64,000 bases of DNA from Sisyra terminalis (taxonomy: Eukaryota > Arthropoda > Insecta > Neuroptera > Sisyridae). Positions 45,466 to 59,298 of the stretch are shown here, piece by piece. The stretch lies in NCBI GenBank assembly GCA_958496175.1, contig OY292275.1, positions 26,947,001 through 27,011,000 of the forward strand, read 5' to 3'. The notes below the pieces were generated by a model. It worked only from the letters and a program-made list of their open reading frames with translations, was not told the DNA's origin and did not search any database. Position numbers and translations under genes: made by a program. Each line of letters opens with the position of its first letter. Position 1 is the stretch's first letter.

Positions 45466-45900
45466 GTGGAATGTTGTAAATTTCTTAAAATCTGCTGGAT
45501 GATCCTTCTCCGGTCCTTCTGTAAAGTGACTCTTTTTAGTTGCTTTGCATGTTGTAGACGCGAATTTCGAATCCACAAGCTTTTTCACCCGTCCAACGGG
45601 CTTGGTGATCACCCACGTTTTCTATTCCCTTTAGCTCATCCCTGTACTAAAGTTTTTCCATGGATCAAAAAGCCCGAGTAGTCGTTCATATGTGGGCAAA
45701 GAGTCTATAAATTGGATTGAATTCGTTTAAGATGAACACAATTGTTCTTCTGACTATTCATGAGACCAGAAGCTTTCTCTTTCAAACCCACATTTCGAAA
45801 GCTTTAACTTATTGTTGACCAGCTGCGTGAAAGATTCAAACCTCTGAAGCGTAGAAGAAAATTGAAAAACCAGCGCATGAACCAATCTGATTTTTGACGT
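45466..45900. other. Coding-like composition island of unknown origin
   Basis: The stretch is clearly less AT-rich than its surroundings. The plus strand opens a 71-codon frame (45466-45681) with HKLFHPSNGLGDHPRFLFPL in its second half. The minus strand also reads plausible peptides, including DELKGIENVGDHQARWTGEK (about 45560-45630) and VFQFSSTLQRFESFTQLVNN (45800-45870), in different frames. I recognise neither. It may be a decayed gene or transposon fragment; direction is undecided. Confidence 0.3.
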
Positions 45901-47532
45901 ATTAGTGTGTTAACTTTTCCACTTACTTCATTTAGCCTTTCTTATCTTTGTATATTTAAATTATAAATGCAAATGTGTGCTTGAATACCTCTCAATAATG
46001 GTCGAGCCAATAAACCAGTTTTGATGATCTTTGGAACGTAGAAAGATTGGACCTCAAATAAAATCGTATCCTACCTTCTTTAAGAAAATAACAATCATTT
46101 TATATTCTATCGGTTTAAAGAAGGAAATATTTTCATTTTTTTTATTATTGAGTTTCTACAGTTTCTAAAAACGAACGTTTTCAAAACGTGGAATACAAAT
46201 CAATTTTATTTTTAGGATATGTAACGAACCTATTCATTTCCTTAATTTAAGAAAATCATATTTTTTGTTGAAAAAATAAAATAACCCCATTAGTTTTTAT
46301 GATAAAACTCAAGCCTAGGTTATTTGAACTTGCGAAGAATGTTTATGACTCCATTAATGTTTTCCATGTCTACAATCTGGTTTGCCGTGATAACACTAAG
46401 CTTCGTTTAAGCCTCATTTCTGCCAATAATTGTCGAACTTTCTTCCTTTTTTATTGAAATAGTTATGAAGAAAACGAACGTTAAATTCTATATGGTGACT
46501 GACTCAAATATTGAAATCTGATACCTTAAAATTTGTCCAAACTACAGCCAATATTTCAAAAATGTCCTAAGCTAATATCAAAATATAAAGTGCTGTTAAT
46601 TTTTATGTTTGCTTGATAAAATTTAAGAGATATACATGTAAAGAAAATTATATTTTTGCATGCTAGATTCAAAGTCTTATAACATATTAAAAACTAAAAA
46701 TTATTTATTATTAATAGTATATACAAACTGTAAAATTTAGGGCTTTACATCTTGTTTTTCTTGTCACTGAAAGTAAGTTTATTTCCTGTTATTATAATGT
46801 AAATATAATATAATTTTAATTATCTGCACAAAAAATGCTTTTTAGGTAGTAATTAATTATTACTATTTATTACCGAATGAAATGAAGTTGTTAAATTGCT
46901 CTGAAAAATATTTACTTAAAAATATTGAGATTTGGTTAAAGTATAACAATGTTTAGGTTTATTAATAATTCAAAAACGGAAATTAATAAAATTAGAAAAA
47001 AATAAAATTTATTTAACAATATTCCTTTTACTTATTACTTTGAACTTAAATAGTCGATTATTTATATTATTATGTTGTCTTATATCTAACTATGTATTCC
47101 TTCTGGTTCTATGAACAGGTGTATACCACCTCTATAGAACTATACCAGAAGTAAAAATGACAAATAAATAAATATTATAAATATTTTTTTTATATAAAAC
47201 CCTTTATTGCCTTCTATATACAATATAAATAATTAAAATAACTTATTGTTATTTTAAAAAATCGCGGTTTTGTAATAAAAAGGGAAACCTTATTATATAT
47301 ATTTAAAAATGGAAAAAATAGCGTTAAATTCAAAATGCCTTAAATGATCTCCTATTGATCCAGCATTGAAATGACGTCACAATACAAAACTTCGAAATCC
47401 CATGGACGTTTTCTTTGACAAATGTACTTCAACACAAAGAGAAACGTTGTTTAAATCGTTTAAAGCTTGTTTTATTATTTAAACTATTTTCATGCATATT
47501 TTCTTTAAAAAAAAAAAGAAAAATAATCATTA
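45901..47532. other. AT-rich spacer
   Basis: A/T-rich sequence with no feature. Around 47100-47155 TTCTGGTTCTATGAACAGG and ATAGAACTATACCAGAAG form an imperfect inverted repeat about 25 bases apart. Confidence 0.45.
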
Positions 47533-47533
47533 C

Positions 47534-47563
47534 CTGATGATGACAGCCAAAAACTATTGAAAC
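47534..47563 (+). ncRNA. Hammerhead-like core motif CTGATGA...GAAAC
   Basis: CTGATGA (47534-47540) is a perfect hammerhead first strand, and GAAAC (47559-47563) followed by ACGTCG the second. The 18 bases between begin TGACAGCC, the left arm of a helix II whose right arm (expected GGCTGTC) has decayed to CTATT. This CCTGATGATGACAGCC...GAAACACGTCG layout is a known insect repeat motif, seen by me only from memory. Cleavage activity is unlikely in this copy. Confidence 0.4.
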
Positions 47564-47570
47564 ACGTCGT

Positions 47571-48700
47571 AATCAAGAAAGATATTGAGTCATAGGACAT
47601 AAACTATTATTCATAACGTTATGAAAAATGTCAAAAAATGTGAAAATTATTACTGCTTCTATGGCAACCACTGAATGATCTATTTATATCTCGATTTCAA
47701 TACGCGTACTGATGCGTACTGTGACGTCACAGAAGACTCATAAGTACACTTCTTGTTTTCGGACTTTCATTTGTTTAACCAAATTAATTTTTTTTTCTGC
47801 CATAACAAAAGTTTTTCATAACTAAAAATTGTTTTTTCTAATAATTATAAGGTTTTTAATCGATTAAAAAGTTGTAAAAAAATGTGCATATGGTCTATTG
47901 AAGTTACAATAACATTTTTAATAAAACATAATTAAACATGTATGATAAATATGATATTAAAATATTTTACGAATACGTGTACAAATAAGTGTGATTAAAA
48001 CTGTATTAATTACAAGTCTCCAACGAAATAACGTCTAAAAGACAACTTATGTAATTACAGGACAAATATAAATGTATAATTAGGGAACATTAAAGTTAAT
48101 ATATAATTGTTTAGAATAAATAAATGAAATTTAGAAAGTAAATGAATAGACACTGATAAATATTTAACTTCCTAATACTATTGCAAACTTTAGATGGAAA
48201 TTGGTTATTTACGAAAAACTTTTTAAAGGAGAGTTAAGTGCTATGGTTATCTTTTCAAAGATTTTTTTTTTCATTAAGTGAATTATTTATAAATCGTTAA
48301 AAAAATTTAAATAAACTGAACTTAATCCAATAATCCAATTAATAATACTTTTGTAATAATTTGAATTAAGCAAATTAAAAAAAGTCCATGAGATGTGTAT
48401 TGAAAATTAAACTCTTAATGATAAGTAAATATAAAAGAATTCTTTTAATGAAAAAATCGATTTCTCTTATTTGTACGTATTTTTCATTATCCTTTATAAG
48501 ATAAAGAACGTCATAAGTTTATATGTGACTTTTATTTTTATTTACTGAGTTTCGGAATTATTAAAAACAAAATACAAATAACACTTTCGAATTCAAATTG
48601 AGGCATATATTTCCAGTGTAATCAATAGTTTTGATAATTAGGGAAAAATGTAACAAATAAAAATGAAAATAAAAGGGCGAATTGATAGTTGGTGTGAGTC
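47571..48700. other. AT-rich spacer
   Basis: No supported feature. A small patch near 47700-47740 (CGCGTACTGATGCGTACTGTGACGTCACAG) contains direct GCGTACTG repeats and a CRE-like TGACGTCA. Confidence 0.45.
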
Positions 48701-48907
48701 TCAAAAATACTCAACTAGAATGATTTGTTGCATGGGACACGCAAACGCCGGCGTCTGGATGCTGAAGCGACGCCCGCATCTCGACGCGCTCCTTTCACAT
48801 GCTCTTTCAGTATTCAATTGACGGTTCGTGATATAGTCTTCATCAAACACTCTATCGCGAATTTCGAAACAGCAAAGCTTCGTTAAACTTCTTCGCTGAT
48901 ATCTCAT
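48701..48907 (-). CDS. Orphan ORF in a GC-rich patch; possible exon remnant
   Basis: I do not recognise this frame. The first ATG is at 48907 and the stop at 48701, giving 68 residues. It is rich in R, C and S (SASRCGRRFSIQTP in the middle) and poor in K, N and I, unlike chance frames in this window. The underlying DNA (48740-48880) is the most GC-rich patch of its region, with GCCGGCGTCTGG and CGACGCCCGCATCTCGACG. No splice signals, signal peptide or domain were found. It may be an exon remnant, a repeat fragment or chance. Confidence 0.2.
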   Translation of the reverse strand: MRYQRRSLTKLCCFEIRDRVFDEDYITNRQLNTERACERSASRCGRRFSIQTPAFACPMQQIILVEYF

Positions 48908-51827
48908 TGTGCCAACAATATACAATACTCTAACATTTCCAAAATCACATTACTTCAATATTTAGTTTTGATCTTTGATATTTCTTTATAAAAAAACTGA
49001 ACTTTAAATTTGTTGATTTAACTATCTATAAAAATGTATATTTTTAAATTTAATAAGTGTAATAAGCTCAAACTTTAAAAAACTTTAAACTAGTTTTAAA
49101 AAGAAAGGACATAAACAATAGAAATTGTGTTTTTCTGCACAGTGCTTATATATAAAACATTCCAACTTTTTTGAAATATTTTCTTCTTCTCAATATATTT
49201 CATCTCAATGCCGAAAAAATTACCTGCATATACAACAGGTGGGTGATTTATATTTAATTGATTAAGATAATTTGATTGTAGAAACCCAAAACTAGATAAA
49301 TTATCATTTTGTTAACTTATAAAACAAGATAAAATATTAAAACCTTGAATATACATTCTAGGCAAAAGTTCTTTCAGTTATATATTTATGCTTCACGACC
49401 CTAAGAAATGATTTTTTATTGTAAGATATTATGATAAATTTTATTAGCTCGAAAATACCGTCTTAAAATTTTACCATCCCATTATCAAAACTTACTCTTT
49501 GTATTGTTAGATGCTAAAACCTATCGGTATCCGTTTTTGAATTTTGATTATTTAGCACACTTGTTTAGGTTGGAATTGAAATTGTGATGTTGATTTTTTT
49601 CCATCCCATTACGCCACCCAATTTGAATGTTTCAATAAATCACGAAAGAATTTAATGCTTTTCACAGAACATTATAAGTATAGACTTTATTATTACGAAT
49701 TTATTTTTATGTTAAACAAGTGTGAGGAAGTGGAAAAGAACCATTGTTGAATTAAACGGTTTATAAAATGTATTTATTTTTGCCTTTTGAATGTTAAAAA
49801 GTGCATTTAAATGTTGCTTATATGTTCCAACCTCTTTATTATTTTTCTACTGTAAAGTTTTTTAAAATTCAGACAATTTTTAAAAATGATTTTTTTTTTT
49901 AGTGATATAGTTTATATAATTATGATCAAATTAAAACCGAATAAAATGAATTTCTTATAATTGATAAAAACCAAAATAAATTATTAATTTGCAATAACAG
50001 TGACATACTAATTAGGGTTAACTTTGCAGTAATAAAATATGAGCGTTGAAGTTGGGTGGAACTTTTAAATGGCATATTTCAGGTTAAAATAAATATCACA
50101 ACTCAAACAGAAACCAGAATGAAAATCCTATTACCTATATTATGAAGTTTTAGATTCATACATTTGGTTCATATAATTGAAGAACGGAAAGCATTTTATT
50201 GATTTACCATTGAAATAATTGTGCAATAAGCAGTTAAATAATAAAGTTATTATTTTGATGAAAACGTTTGCTATTTCCCTTATGACTTGAAAAAAAGTAA
50301 AAGCAAAGCAAAATGTCTAGTATTTTCAGTGAACTTTTTAATTAAACTATTTCTTCTTATTTGAGAGTAATTTTATCACTATGATTATTAAAACTTACGA
50401 CTAATCTCTTTAAATTATTTTTTTAAATTTTTGTCCACAGTGAATGACAAATCCCAAATCTTCTGTTTTAAATAAAGAATAATTAACAGCAAATATCAGC
50501 TTCTCTTAATATGAAATTATCTTTATTACATTTCAAATACAGTGCAATCAGAAAAATGCAAATTCTTTTTTTTTATAATTGTCTAACACTATCCTTCGAT
50601 AAAATTATTGATTATAATTTAGCATGTCCCTCTAAATTTGCACTCACTGTACCGATATAGCGTATAATCTTTTATCTGCTGGGAGACTATTGCCTGGGTT
50701 GGGAAAAATTTTATCTCAATTTTCTAATAAATAATTTATAAGAAGTACAAAAAATTTGTACCGGAATTTGCATATTCAAAGGTTAAAAAATGTAGAAAGA
50801 TATGAGCATAATGTTTGTTTTTTCCAGATTATTTATTAAACCTTTTTTTACCTACAGCTACGTAGTAAATTAATAATTCATTATTTTCCATAAATTTCAG
50901 TATCTTATTTTGATACATAAAATTTTTACTGTAAAAATTATTTTTATCAACTTTTTTATAATAATACTCTTAATGATTTTAATCCTTTTAAAGTGAAAGC
51001 ATAAATATTAACACATTTTTTTTATGTAACATAATACACTTTATTGGATGTCGGAAGTAAAGAGAAGGTTAAAAGTCGTTATTTCTTGATTTAAAATAAT
51101 TTTTTGTTAATAATGTATTCAGCTGAAAGAATATTTTAAACCAAAGGTTACAGGACAAAAATATTTAAAATTTAAACTTACTAATCAACATGAAGAAGTA
51201 GGACTTATTTTTTTTTTAAATAAATAAAATTAATTTAAAATGAACCAAAGACTTAAGACCTCAATGAAATATAATAATATATATAAAACAAGCATTTTTT
51301 TAAGTTTCAAAAGATTTTGTAAGATTCAAAATTCAAGAAAGGTCTGGATGAGGTGCTTGGCTACACAAAATACAGTAAACGAAAATAAATTCAAGTGTGA
51401 TGATGATTTGTAAAAAATCGAACTATATTTCTGAATAAAAATCATCAGATTTCATATATACATTTTTATTTTTCTGAATATATTAAAAAATTAGAATCAT
51501 TTTAATACTAAGCTTCAATGGTACGTACAATTTGCAACAAAAGAACTAAAATTGCCTTAGTGGGACGATTAAGGTTAGAGTTCAGTTGAAATTGTAACAT
51601 CACAGGAGTCCACCGCAATTGCCCCATAGTGAGTATGCTAGTAGAGAATGGGAGAACCCAATCTATGTATTCGTCGACAATTTCAAATACTTAAATAAAC
51701 CTCAAAGATAGAAAACTATTCCACCATTCAAACCTCTTCCCATACAAACTATCTTCCTGAAAATGGCACTAACACTTCCATTCCCTACAAATGATAAAAG
51801 AAGTGTCCGACCAAAACTAGTTGTAAT
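48908..51827. other. AT-rich sequence without recognisable gene
   Basis: Only A/T-rich DNA is seen, with several T and A runs. There is no frame above the background length and no repeat ends. Confidence 0.55.
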
Positions 51828-52261
51828 GACCGAAACCGATAGCGGAACTATCATATAAGGTCATGTTTTTGTAGGAAAAAAAATGAATCATAATTTGTCA
51901 GTCTTTACTTTTAAATCCTATAGGTATCTATTAAAAAAACACAAAGCATAATAACTTTTTACCTTATATGTTTAGGTACATAAAATGGAAAGTAATCATT
52001 CTTACAAATTACAAAAAAAAAATCTTCTAAACTTTGGTCAGTTTTCTCTCAAACTGGAAAAAAATTATTAAAAATAATATTAATGAACTGATAATTATCA
52101 GTATTCATAATTGAAAAATCTAATATTATGAGTGAGAAACAATAATTTTCAACATTTTTTCTCAGGAATTTAGTTTAGGTTTCGGTCGTAGTTTCGGCTT
52201 GACGATAGTTGCAACTTAGCCGAAACTCGTTTTTTGGCCGACACTAGGCCGAAACCGAAAC
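51828..52261. repeat. Inverted CCGAAACC repeat cluster with stable hairpin
   Basis: GACCGAAACCGATAG (51828-51842) faces an inverted GGTTTCGGTC (52179-52188). Next to the latter, GTTTCGGCT (52191-52199) pairs perfectly with AGCCGAAAC (52218-52226) across an 18-base loop, and GGCCGAAACCGAAAC (52247-52261) adds two more units. The minus frames over this region are artefacts of it. It looks like the end of an old foldback element, with ends that I cannot fix. Confidence 0.5.
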
Positions 52262-55200
52262 TGAAAAATCAATTGGACACTAAACGAAAAGCTTAACAAT
52301 AATCTTAAAAACTTAAAGAAACAATTAAAGTGACTTAGAAAAAGAAGTGGGATATTACACAAACCCTTCTTAGATATTTTGAAGACAAAGTTGAAAAACG
52401 AAAATACAAATAAAATAGTTTGTTTTGTATAAATAAAATAGCTCCTCATGTTTGAGCATCTTAGACGTTAAATGTGTGGTGGTTAGGTGCAATAGGATTC
52501 TATATCTATCCAGAAATGAAAATTTGGGAAGGGAAGATCTAAGCCGATCAACATCTACCGCTGAGGACAGAAAAATACAAGTCACATTTTAAAATAACGT
52601 ATATTGCGAACGCCAGCATCTTCAGAATATCCAGAGTTTTAAGAACGTAGCAAACCAACTTAAGCTTGCAAAATTCCTTTAATAAAAATAAACTTTTTCA
52701 ATGATTCAATTACCCGATACTTTGTTAACTTCTTAAAAATATTAAAATATATCGAATTGGAAAGTATTTATAAATTTCCAAAATTGACGATCAAGTAGTA
52801 AAAATGATTGTTGAAAGAGTTATCTGCCTTTCAAATTAAGTTTCACTAAAATTTATCCAAAAAGCAGTTGTAATTCTGTCTAACAAATATAAAAGTTTTG
52901 AACAAAGAAATTTTTGCTACATAGATCATAATTTTTTTTTATTATTAGAACTTTTATCATTTGTTTATCAAACTTTAAGTTAAAAAATTACCAATATAAG
53001 TAATTGGGATTTTTTTTAATTAAGGAATAATTTTAAATCAAAACGATTAATTCGGTCTTATAATTTTGGCTTTTTATTCTTTTTATTTAAAATTGGAAAA
53101 GATTTTTAAATCAAATATTGCTCGTTGGTTTCTATTTATCAAATATCTCGCATAACGTAGTATCAAATTTATTAAAAATCACTTCTACAAAGCTCTCTGA
53201 CATAGCATACAAAAATATGCATAATTTAAAGAAATGAGTTTTCAAAAAACTGTAAATCTTGTAAACTTTAGAACTGCTGTGATTTATTGTCAGCGAAAAA
53301 GAGCAACAATTCACTCATAATTTTTTGCTATCTGCTGATGTCGTTAGTATTATAATGCATTTTTGTTGGAAGCATATAATTTAATTTTACGCTAGCTTTC
53401 TTTAAACAAATTGAAATGATAAATAGTTTCTTTTTTACTATAAACGTTTAGTAAAAGGAGTAAGGAGTAATTTTATTTTAGAGGATTAATAATAATTTAA
53501 AATTTATCATTTGGATTTTGATGATTGTGTGCTCTGGAATTTTGGTTAACTAAAAAAATCAAATAATGTTGAGACAAAACAAGCTAATTGTGGGAAAATG
53601 TGAACTTTAGAATCGAGAAATGTGTTATTACCATGGAAACTTGTTTACTTATTTGCATGAAATTTGACGTAGGTATGCAAAAATAAATATGAAACATGAA
53701 TGTTGGTGTAAAATGTGCACAGGCTTGAGTAAGGTACGGTTCCTTATAAAGGTATTATATATAATACATAGAACACTAAGCTTATTCTAAATTCTGTTGG
53801 TTTATAAGTTAAGAAAAGTTTTCTTGTAAGAATTTTTTATGCCGCAATCTGTGTTAGTAAGTCTTATTTGTAGAACCATCATGGTCAATTTTAAAACGTA
53901 TTTTAAACGTACCAAGACTATTGTTATTGAACAAGCCCGGCATTAATAGTGCCATGTCCTATGTTGAAGTTAGTAAGGCACAGATCATGCTCGATGATAT
54001 TGTTTTCATAAGAAATCGGAAAAATTGAACTGCTGTGAAAACAGAATACTATGGGGTTTCAAATATAAAATGGTTTTCATTGATTTACGAAACTTAATTT
54101 GAATGATATTTTTATTACTTTATATTTCTTATCCTGTTCTATTAAGCAATGTTTTAACTGATAATTAATCTCGCCTTATAACTACCAATGTCTTTATCGA
54201 CTTTAGAGGTAATGAAATTCGTAAAAAAAAATAATTCAACGAAGAAAATTTGTTTTTATTATTTTTCGAAAATAAGGTATAAACTTATTGCCGACATAGG
54301 TAAAAATGATTACATCAGAAAATTTAATTAATTTAACACTTTATATTTTAAATTAAAATCAGCAGGACAAAATACCTTCCTGTGAACTTGATCCACTTGG
54401 GTCACTTTAGGATACTTGTTGAAATTGTTCTTTCAATTTATAAATCAATTTTACAATTTTTGATTAATAAGTCAAACATTTTAAAGGGTTAAACTTTGTA
54501 AATACGAACCCATTTAGTTTTGGTTTAATCATTCTATATAACAATCCAATCCAAAATTCAATCCGATAAATAAGAAAGACTGGAAAACTATTTTTTTTTC
54601 AAAACTAACGTACACTTCTTGCGAGATCATTTAATTTTTAGAAGAATTGTAACAAAAATGATTCCTTAATCAGATAAGCAAACCCCAAATCACTGCCCAT
54701 CCAAACTATCTGACTAAAAAAATAACTGAATCAAAATAATCGATTCGCCATAAATGACGAAGGTCTATGCTAAAATAGGTATTATTATCATAAAAAGACA
54801 ATTACTGCGACCTGACAAAGAATGGGTTACGACGTATGCCCTCATTTAATTATCCATTCTCTTACTGAGTTAAAAAGGAACGTATGGCACGGTGATATGA
54901 ATTTACTATAACATTAAAATATGTTTATAATTCTGAAATATTTAAATGTTTATAAATATTACTTTGGCTGGTCATTGTTAAAGTTGAAATGTATCAATAA
55001 CTATCGTTAATATATTTATTGCTTATTATATTTATAAGAAATAATAATTCATTTGAGCACTCCTATTACAATCTACGAAATGAAAAATCTTAGCCGAGGC
55101 CGTCTGACACGCATGCTCACTCACGATAAATATGAGAAAGAGACAAATTGAGAAGCGAAGCAAGTGTATCTTGTAACTGTTGCATATGATGCTAGGGATT

Positions 55201-58200
55201 CAAGATTAACTCAAACACAAAATTATACATGCCTGATCAAATTGGTAAATAAACCAACAGTTTTTTTAATAAATCATCTCTTCGTGCGGGATACATCCTA
55301 ATTTATGTCACTATTATGATTTTATTCTATGTGTACATGTTTTTGGGAGGAATACCAAAAATATGAACTCACTGTCTCTTTTATATATGGAGATATTCAT
55401 ATTATTTGATCTAGTATGAACTAAATACATATCCGTAGGTACGGGAGGATTACAAATAAATCACAAAGGGGAAATCCATCTCGAGATTTAAGGAAGAGGA
55501 ACTAAAACGTGCACCTTCTGTTTTAACATTTTAGATTTTAAAACCTATACTGTTCGGATGCAATGGAGTTCTTTCAAAGAATGAAATCTTTCATGACAAA
55601 CTAATGTTTTTGAAAAGAATGAAAATGGACATATTACCTGGAATAGTTCTATATCACAATTTTAAATAATAACTTTTTGAATTTCAATATTTTATGATAT
55701 CTTTAAATAATTATCTATGATACATCTGTATGTATACCAATTGTCACTAGATTAATAACACATATAGTCGGTACCGTTGAACGCTTAAGATTTTATGTAA
55801 AAAAAATATTGTATAATATCATGCTTTTAAACCTAAGTGATCGAAAATTACTGCATTAAGTCAACATATCAGAAAAGTTGGCAAACAACCCTCACTTGTG
55901 ATAAAAAGGTTCGTGCCATAATAATCAATCGTTGTTATCAATGTCGGCTGTAATTGACTTAAATTGCATACCAGGTACGCATATTCGATAAGGTAAAGTT
56001 ATATATGGTAGATGAAGATCTATCTATTCATCTATATATATTCAATCAAAAAAAAAAAAAGAAACATTAAGCTTTGTATTTTGGATTCATTTTGTATTGT
56101 ATTGTATCTAAAAAAATAATATCCCGATAGATTATCTCCGTTACGTATGTAACACGTATTTTATCCGTATGCATATTGGAATAGTTATTTTCACTTCAAA
56201 CTAAATTGGAATTTAGTGAGGTTGAAAATTTTATTCCAACCTCATATCCATTTCATCAAATCAATCATGCCGTCGACTCAATTTTTGTATAACAATAAAA
56301 GCCTGTATAATGTGTCAGATGTAATTGACATCGAAAAATGCGTTCTCATCAGATTTCAATCTTTTCTGGTTACTCTACTTTACTGATTTGTATTGTATTT
56401 AACGATAATATTGACAGAGTTTCTAGTAAACAAATAAAATTAAATATATGTACAAAATTTGAGTGATGAAATTTTTCTCGAAGGAAAATATTAAAAGCTA
56501 ATACTGTTCGTTAATTAAGACCAAAATCAAATGCGTATCTTGACAATCAACAAACAAAAGAAAAAAAATTAACGTCAATTAAGCCAATTAAGTATATTTG
56601 GGATTATGTTTTGGCTTTCAAGTCATATATTTAGTCATTAATGATAAAACTAAACAAATATAATAAAGTTTATAATTAACTGAACAATGATTGTTACCGA
56701 AAAGTTAACTGTAACGGAAAATTTTCATGCAACTACATTAGCAAAAGCTACATTCTATTGTGTTGTATAGTTTCATTTTCCTCTATTACAAAATTTTTAT
56801 TATTTTTATCAAGTTTTTTTTAACAAAACAACAAAATTGCATGTGCTTTAATAATCGTATCTTCAATGAAAATTAACTAGTTTATGAGCAATTATAAGAA
56901 AAACACCTATTTTTAACATGATATCAACATTTTTTTTATAAAATTACCAATAAATTGTTTTCATACAAAATTAGTACAAGATAAAATTAGATGATGTTTT
57001 TATAATAATATGGTCCATTTGGTAATTGGATCAAAAGCTAAAAAACATTTTCCATTTTCATTATCTTCAATTGATTTTTTTTTATAAAACAATCACAAAC
57101 AATGTATTTGTTGCACTTATTAAAGTAAAACAAATTAATTTATTTTTGAAATCGTACCAATTTAATTTGAATAAAAACTTTTATTGACTAGTCCGTAAAA
57201 GCAATTAATGAAGACTAATATTTGAACGAGGTCAAATATTTAAATTTTATAATCTATATAGAGTGCTAAAAATATTTTTTTGTCTAATTTCATACCTACT
57301 TCTATCATCTTCATAACTGAAATGAGTTTATTTAAATGCATTGAAAAAGATTACTTATTTTTCTAATGATTCGAGGAATCACATCAAAGCTTTTTTTTAG
57401 ATAAGTGTTATTTGATTTCTTCAATTTTCCTTGTTACTCTATTCATGAGTTATGTCTCTTGTTCAGAGAGCATATAGAAGAAAATTGGATACTTACCCTG
57501 TTTGATAGACGCCATGCAATTTTCACTGACTCATTTTCACAATTTTAATACGTATTTATCTGAAAGCTTTTTTGTGTTGTATTTATTACCATTTGTATAT
57601 AACTTTTATGGCGACATGTTCTATACGTATAGATACAGTAGTTATTGACATCATGCTCAAACGTTTGGTATGGAGTTTATTACTTTTGTAATTTTTTCTC
57701 TTCAAACTCATTTTCTGAAAAAGACTTGTCTTATACAAAAAATGTATTCAATTAAAAAAAATAGTTTCATTTCGTCGTGATTTATTTTCATCATGAGAAA
57801 CCAAGTACTGATTCATGAAAATTATAAGCTAAATTGATCATATAATTTTTAAGGCAGTTATTTGTTCAATATACTATTTGCACTATTCATGGTAATGATA
57901 TTCGAGATATAATTTCTTGCATTTACAATATTTTAATAGACAACTGAAAACAACGAATGCTTATTAGCAGAAATGCATTTGTTTACACTCAACTTCAATT
58001 TTAGCTTAAATAAAAAGAATTTATAATGAGAAGTGTCAACATTATGAAACACTAAGTGATTTCTAAAATTGTAAATTTCTTAGTGGTAAAATTTAAGATT
58101 AAAATAAACATAAAGCTGAAAATGAAATGTGAATACAAATTGTTTGAGAAAATGTTCGTTACTACGTTGTCCAAACAATTTACTTTTTGTAATAAAAATA

Positions 58201-58921
58201 ATAAAATTCTATAATGGCAATTCAGCTCACTTACAAAAGCCATTATATTACGTTTCCAGTCTAGAATGAGATATTTTGGCTGTAAATGTGATGGTATTGT
58301 GTGCAAACTTGAAGTGACTTGATTTTTGTATTTGTTAAAAATATATGGTACTGAATATTAATATTATTTTCTCGCGAGAGGATAAGATTTGTTGAATATT
58401 TAACACTTCGCCTTTGAGAAATTGAAGGAAGGATTACCAAGTTAGCAATATCATTTAAACGTGTATTTATATAGCAGCAAAGAGAGAACTTGAGAAAAAA
58501 GAGTCTTGCAAGTATAACAGCATAGTGGAATCTAATAAAACAACTCGGTTAAATAAAGATGACGAATACTTGTGTTGAGTAGAAGTAAAGTCTTATACAT
58601 TTTTAGTTTATACCAAATCTTAGTAGGTACTTACTCTTAAAATTTAAAGAATTTAAAAATTTTTAAATTAACTATTAAAAATGATATTTGTCTAAATTCA
58701 AACTTAAATAAGAGTTCAATTTACATACATTTTAAATTTTAGTATACTATCGGCAATCTAGATAGGCATACTATAGAAATATCAGGAACGGTTTAGGTAT
58801 GATTTTCACAGAGAGATAGACCTAAATTAGAGCAAATAATCGGTAGATTGTTCGTACAAAATGATTGATTAAAGAAAATAAACTTATTTTGGAAAGGTTT
58901 AGTTCTGTATTAAATCCGTTA
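52262..58921. other. Long AT-rich stretch without recognisable gene or repeat ends
   Basis: Roughly 6.7 kb with nothing supportable. Short frames (53132-53314, 58052-58306) have no domain. Around 55080-55200 a less AT-rich patch (GCCGAGGCCGTCTGACACGC) may be a repeat fragment; its GACACGCATGCTCACTCACG core is distantly like the sequence near 23250-23280 in inverse. No microsatellite of note. Confidence 0.5.
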
Positions 58922-58929
58922 TACTAAAG

Positions 58930-59290
58930 CAAAGGTGGGCAAACGCGGCTCCGAGAGCCACATGTGACTCTTCACTGAATCAAGTGCGGCTCCCATTAAG
59001 GATTCAACATCCGTGGTTTATCCGATGGTTTTACGACACATAGTTTTATTGTTTTCCTGAACTTTTCTTAGATTTTATTGTTAAATATAGTTTAATGATA
59101 TAAATTTCCGATATATTTAATTCTTTTTATATTTGAATTTTATTACGTTATTTTTTAAATGATTGTTTTCATTTTCATATTTCTATTTTTATGTTTTTGT
59201 GTTATGTTGATGTTGTGTCTATGTTTTTTATTTTTAAACAATTTATTAGATACTTTAAAGTTACTAAGATACTTTTTTCTGCCAGCTCTG
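58930..59290. mobile_element. hAT-type MITE with GCGGCTCCGAGAGCC block
   Basis: The left end CAAAGGTGGGCAAACGCGGC is followed by TCCGAGAGCCACATGTGACT, a well-known hAT terminus. A possible right end is TCTGCCAGCTCTG at 59278-59290, whose inverse CAGAGCTGGCAGA resembles CAGAGGTGGGCAAA with one base lost. The octamers tactaaag and taaaatag match at 5 of 8. The 361-bp size is like that of the other MITEs. The left end is secure; the right end is tentative. Confidence 0.5.
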
Positions 59291-59298
59291 TAAAATAG

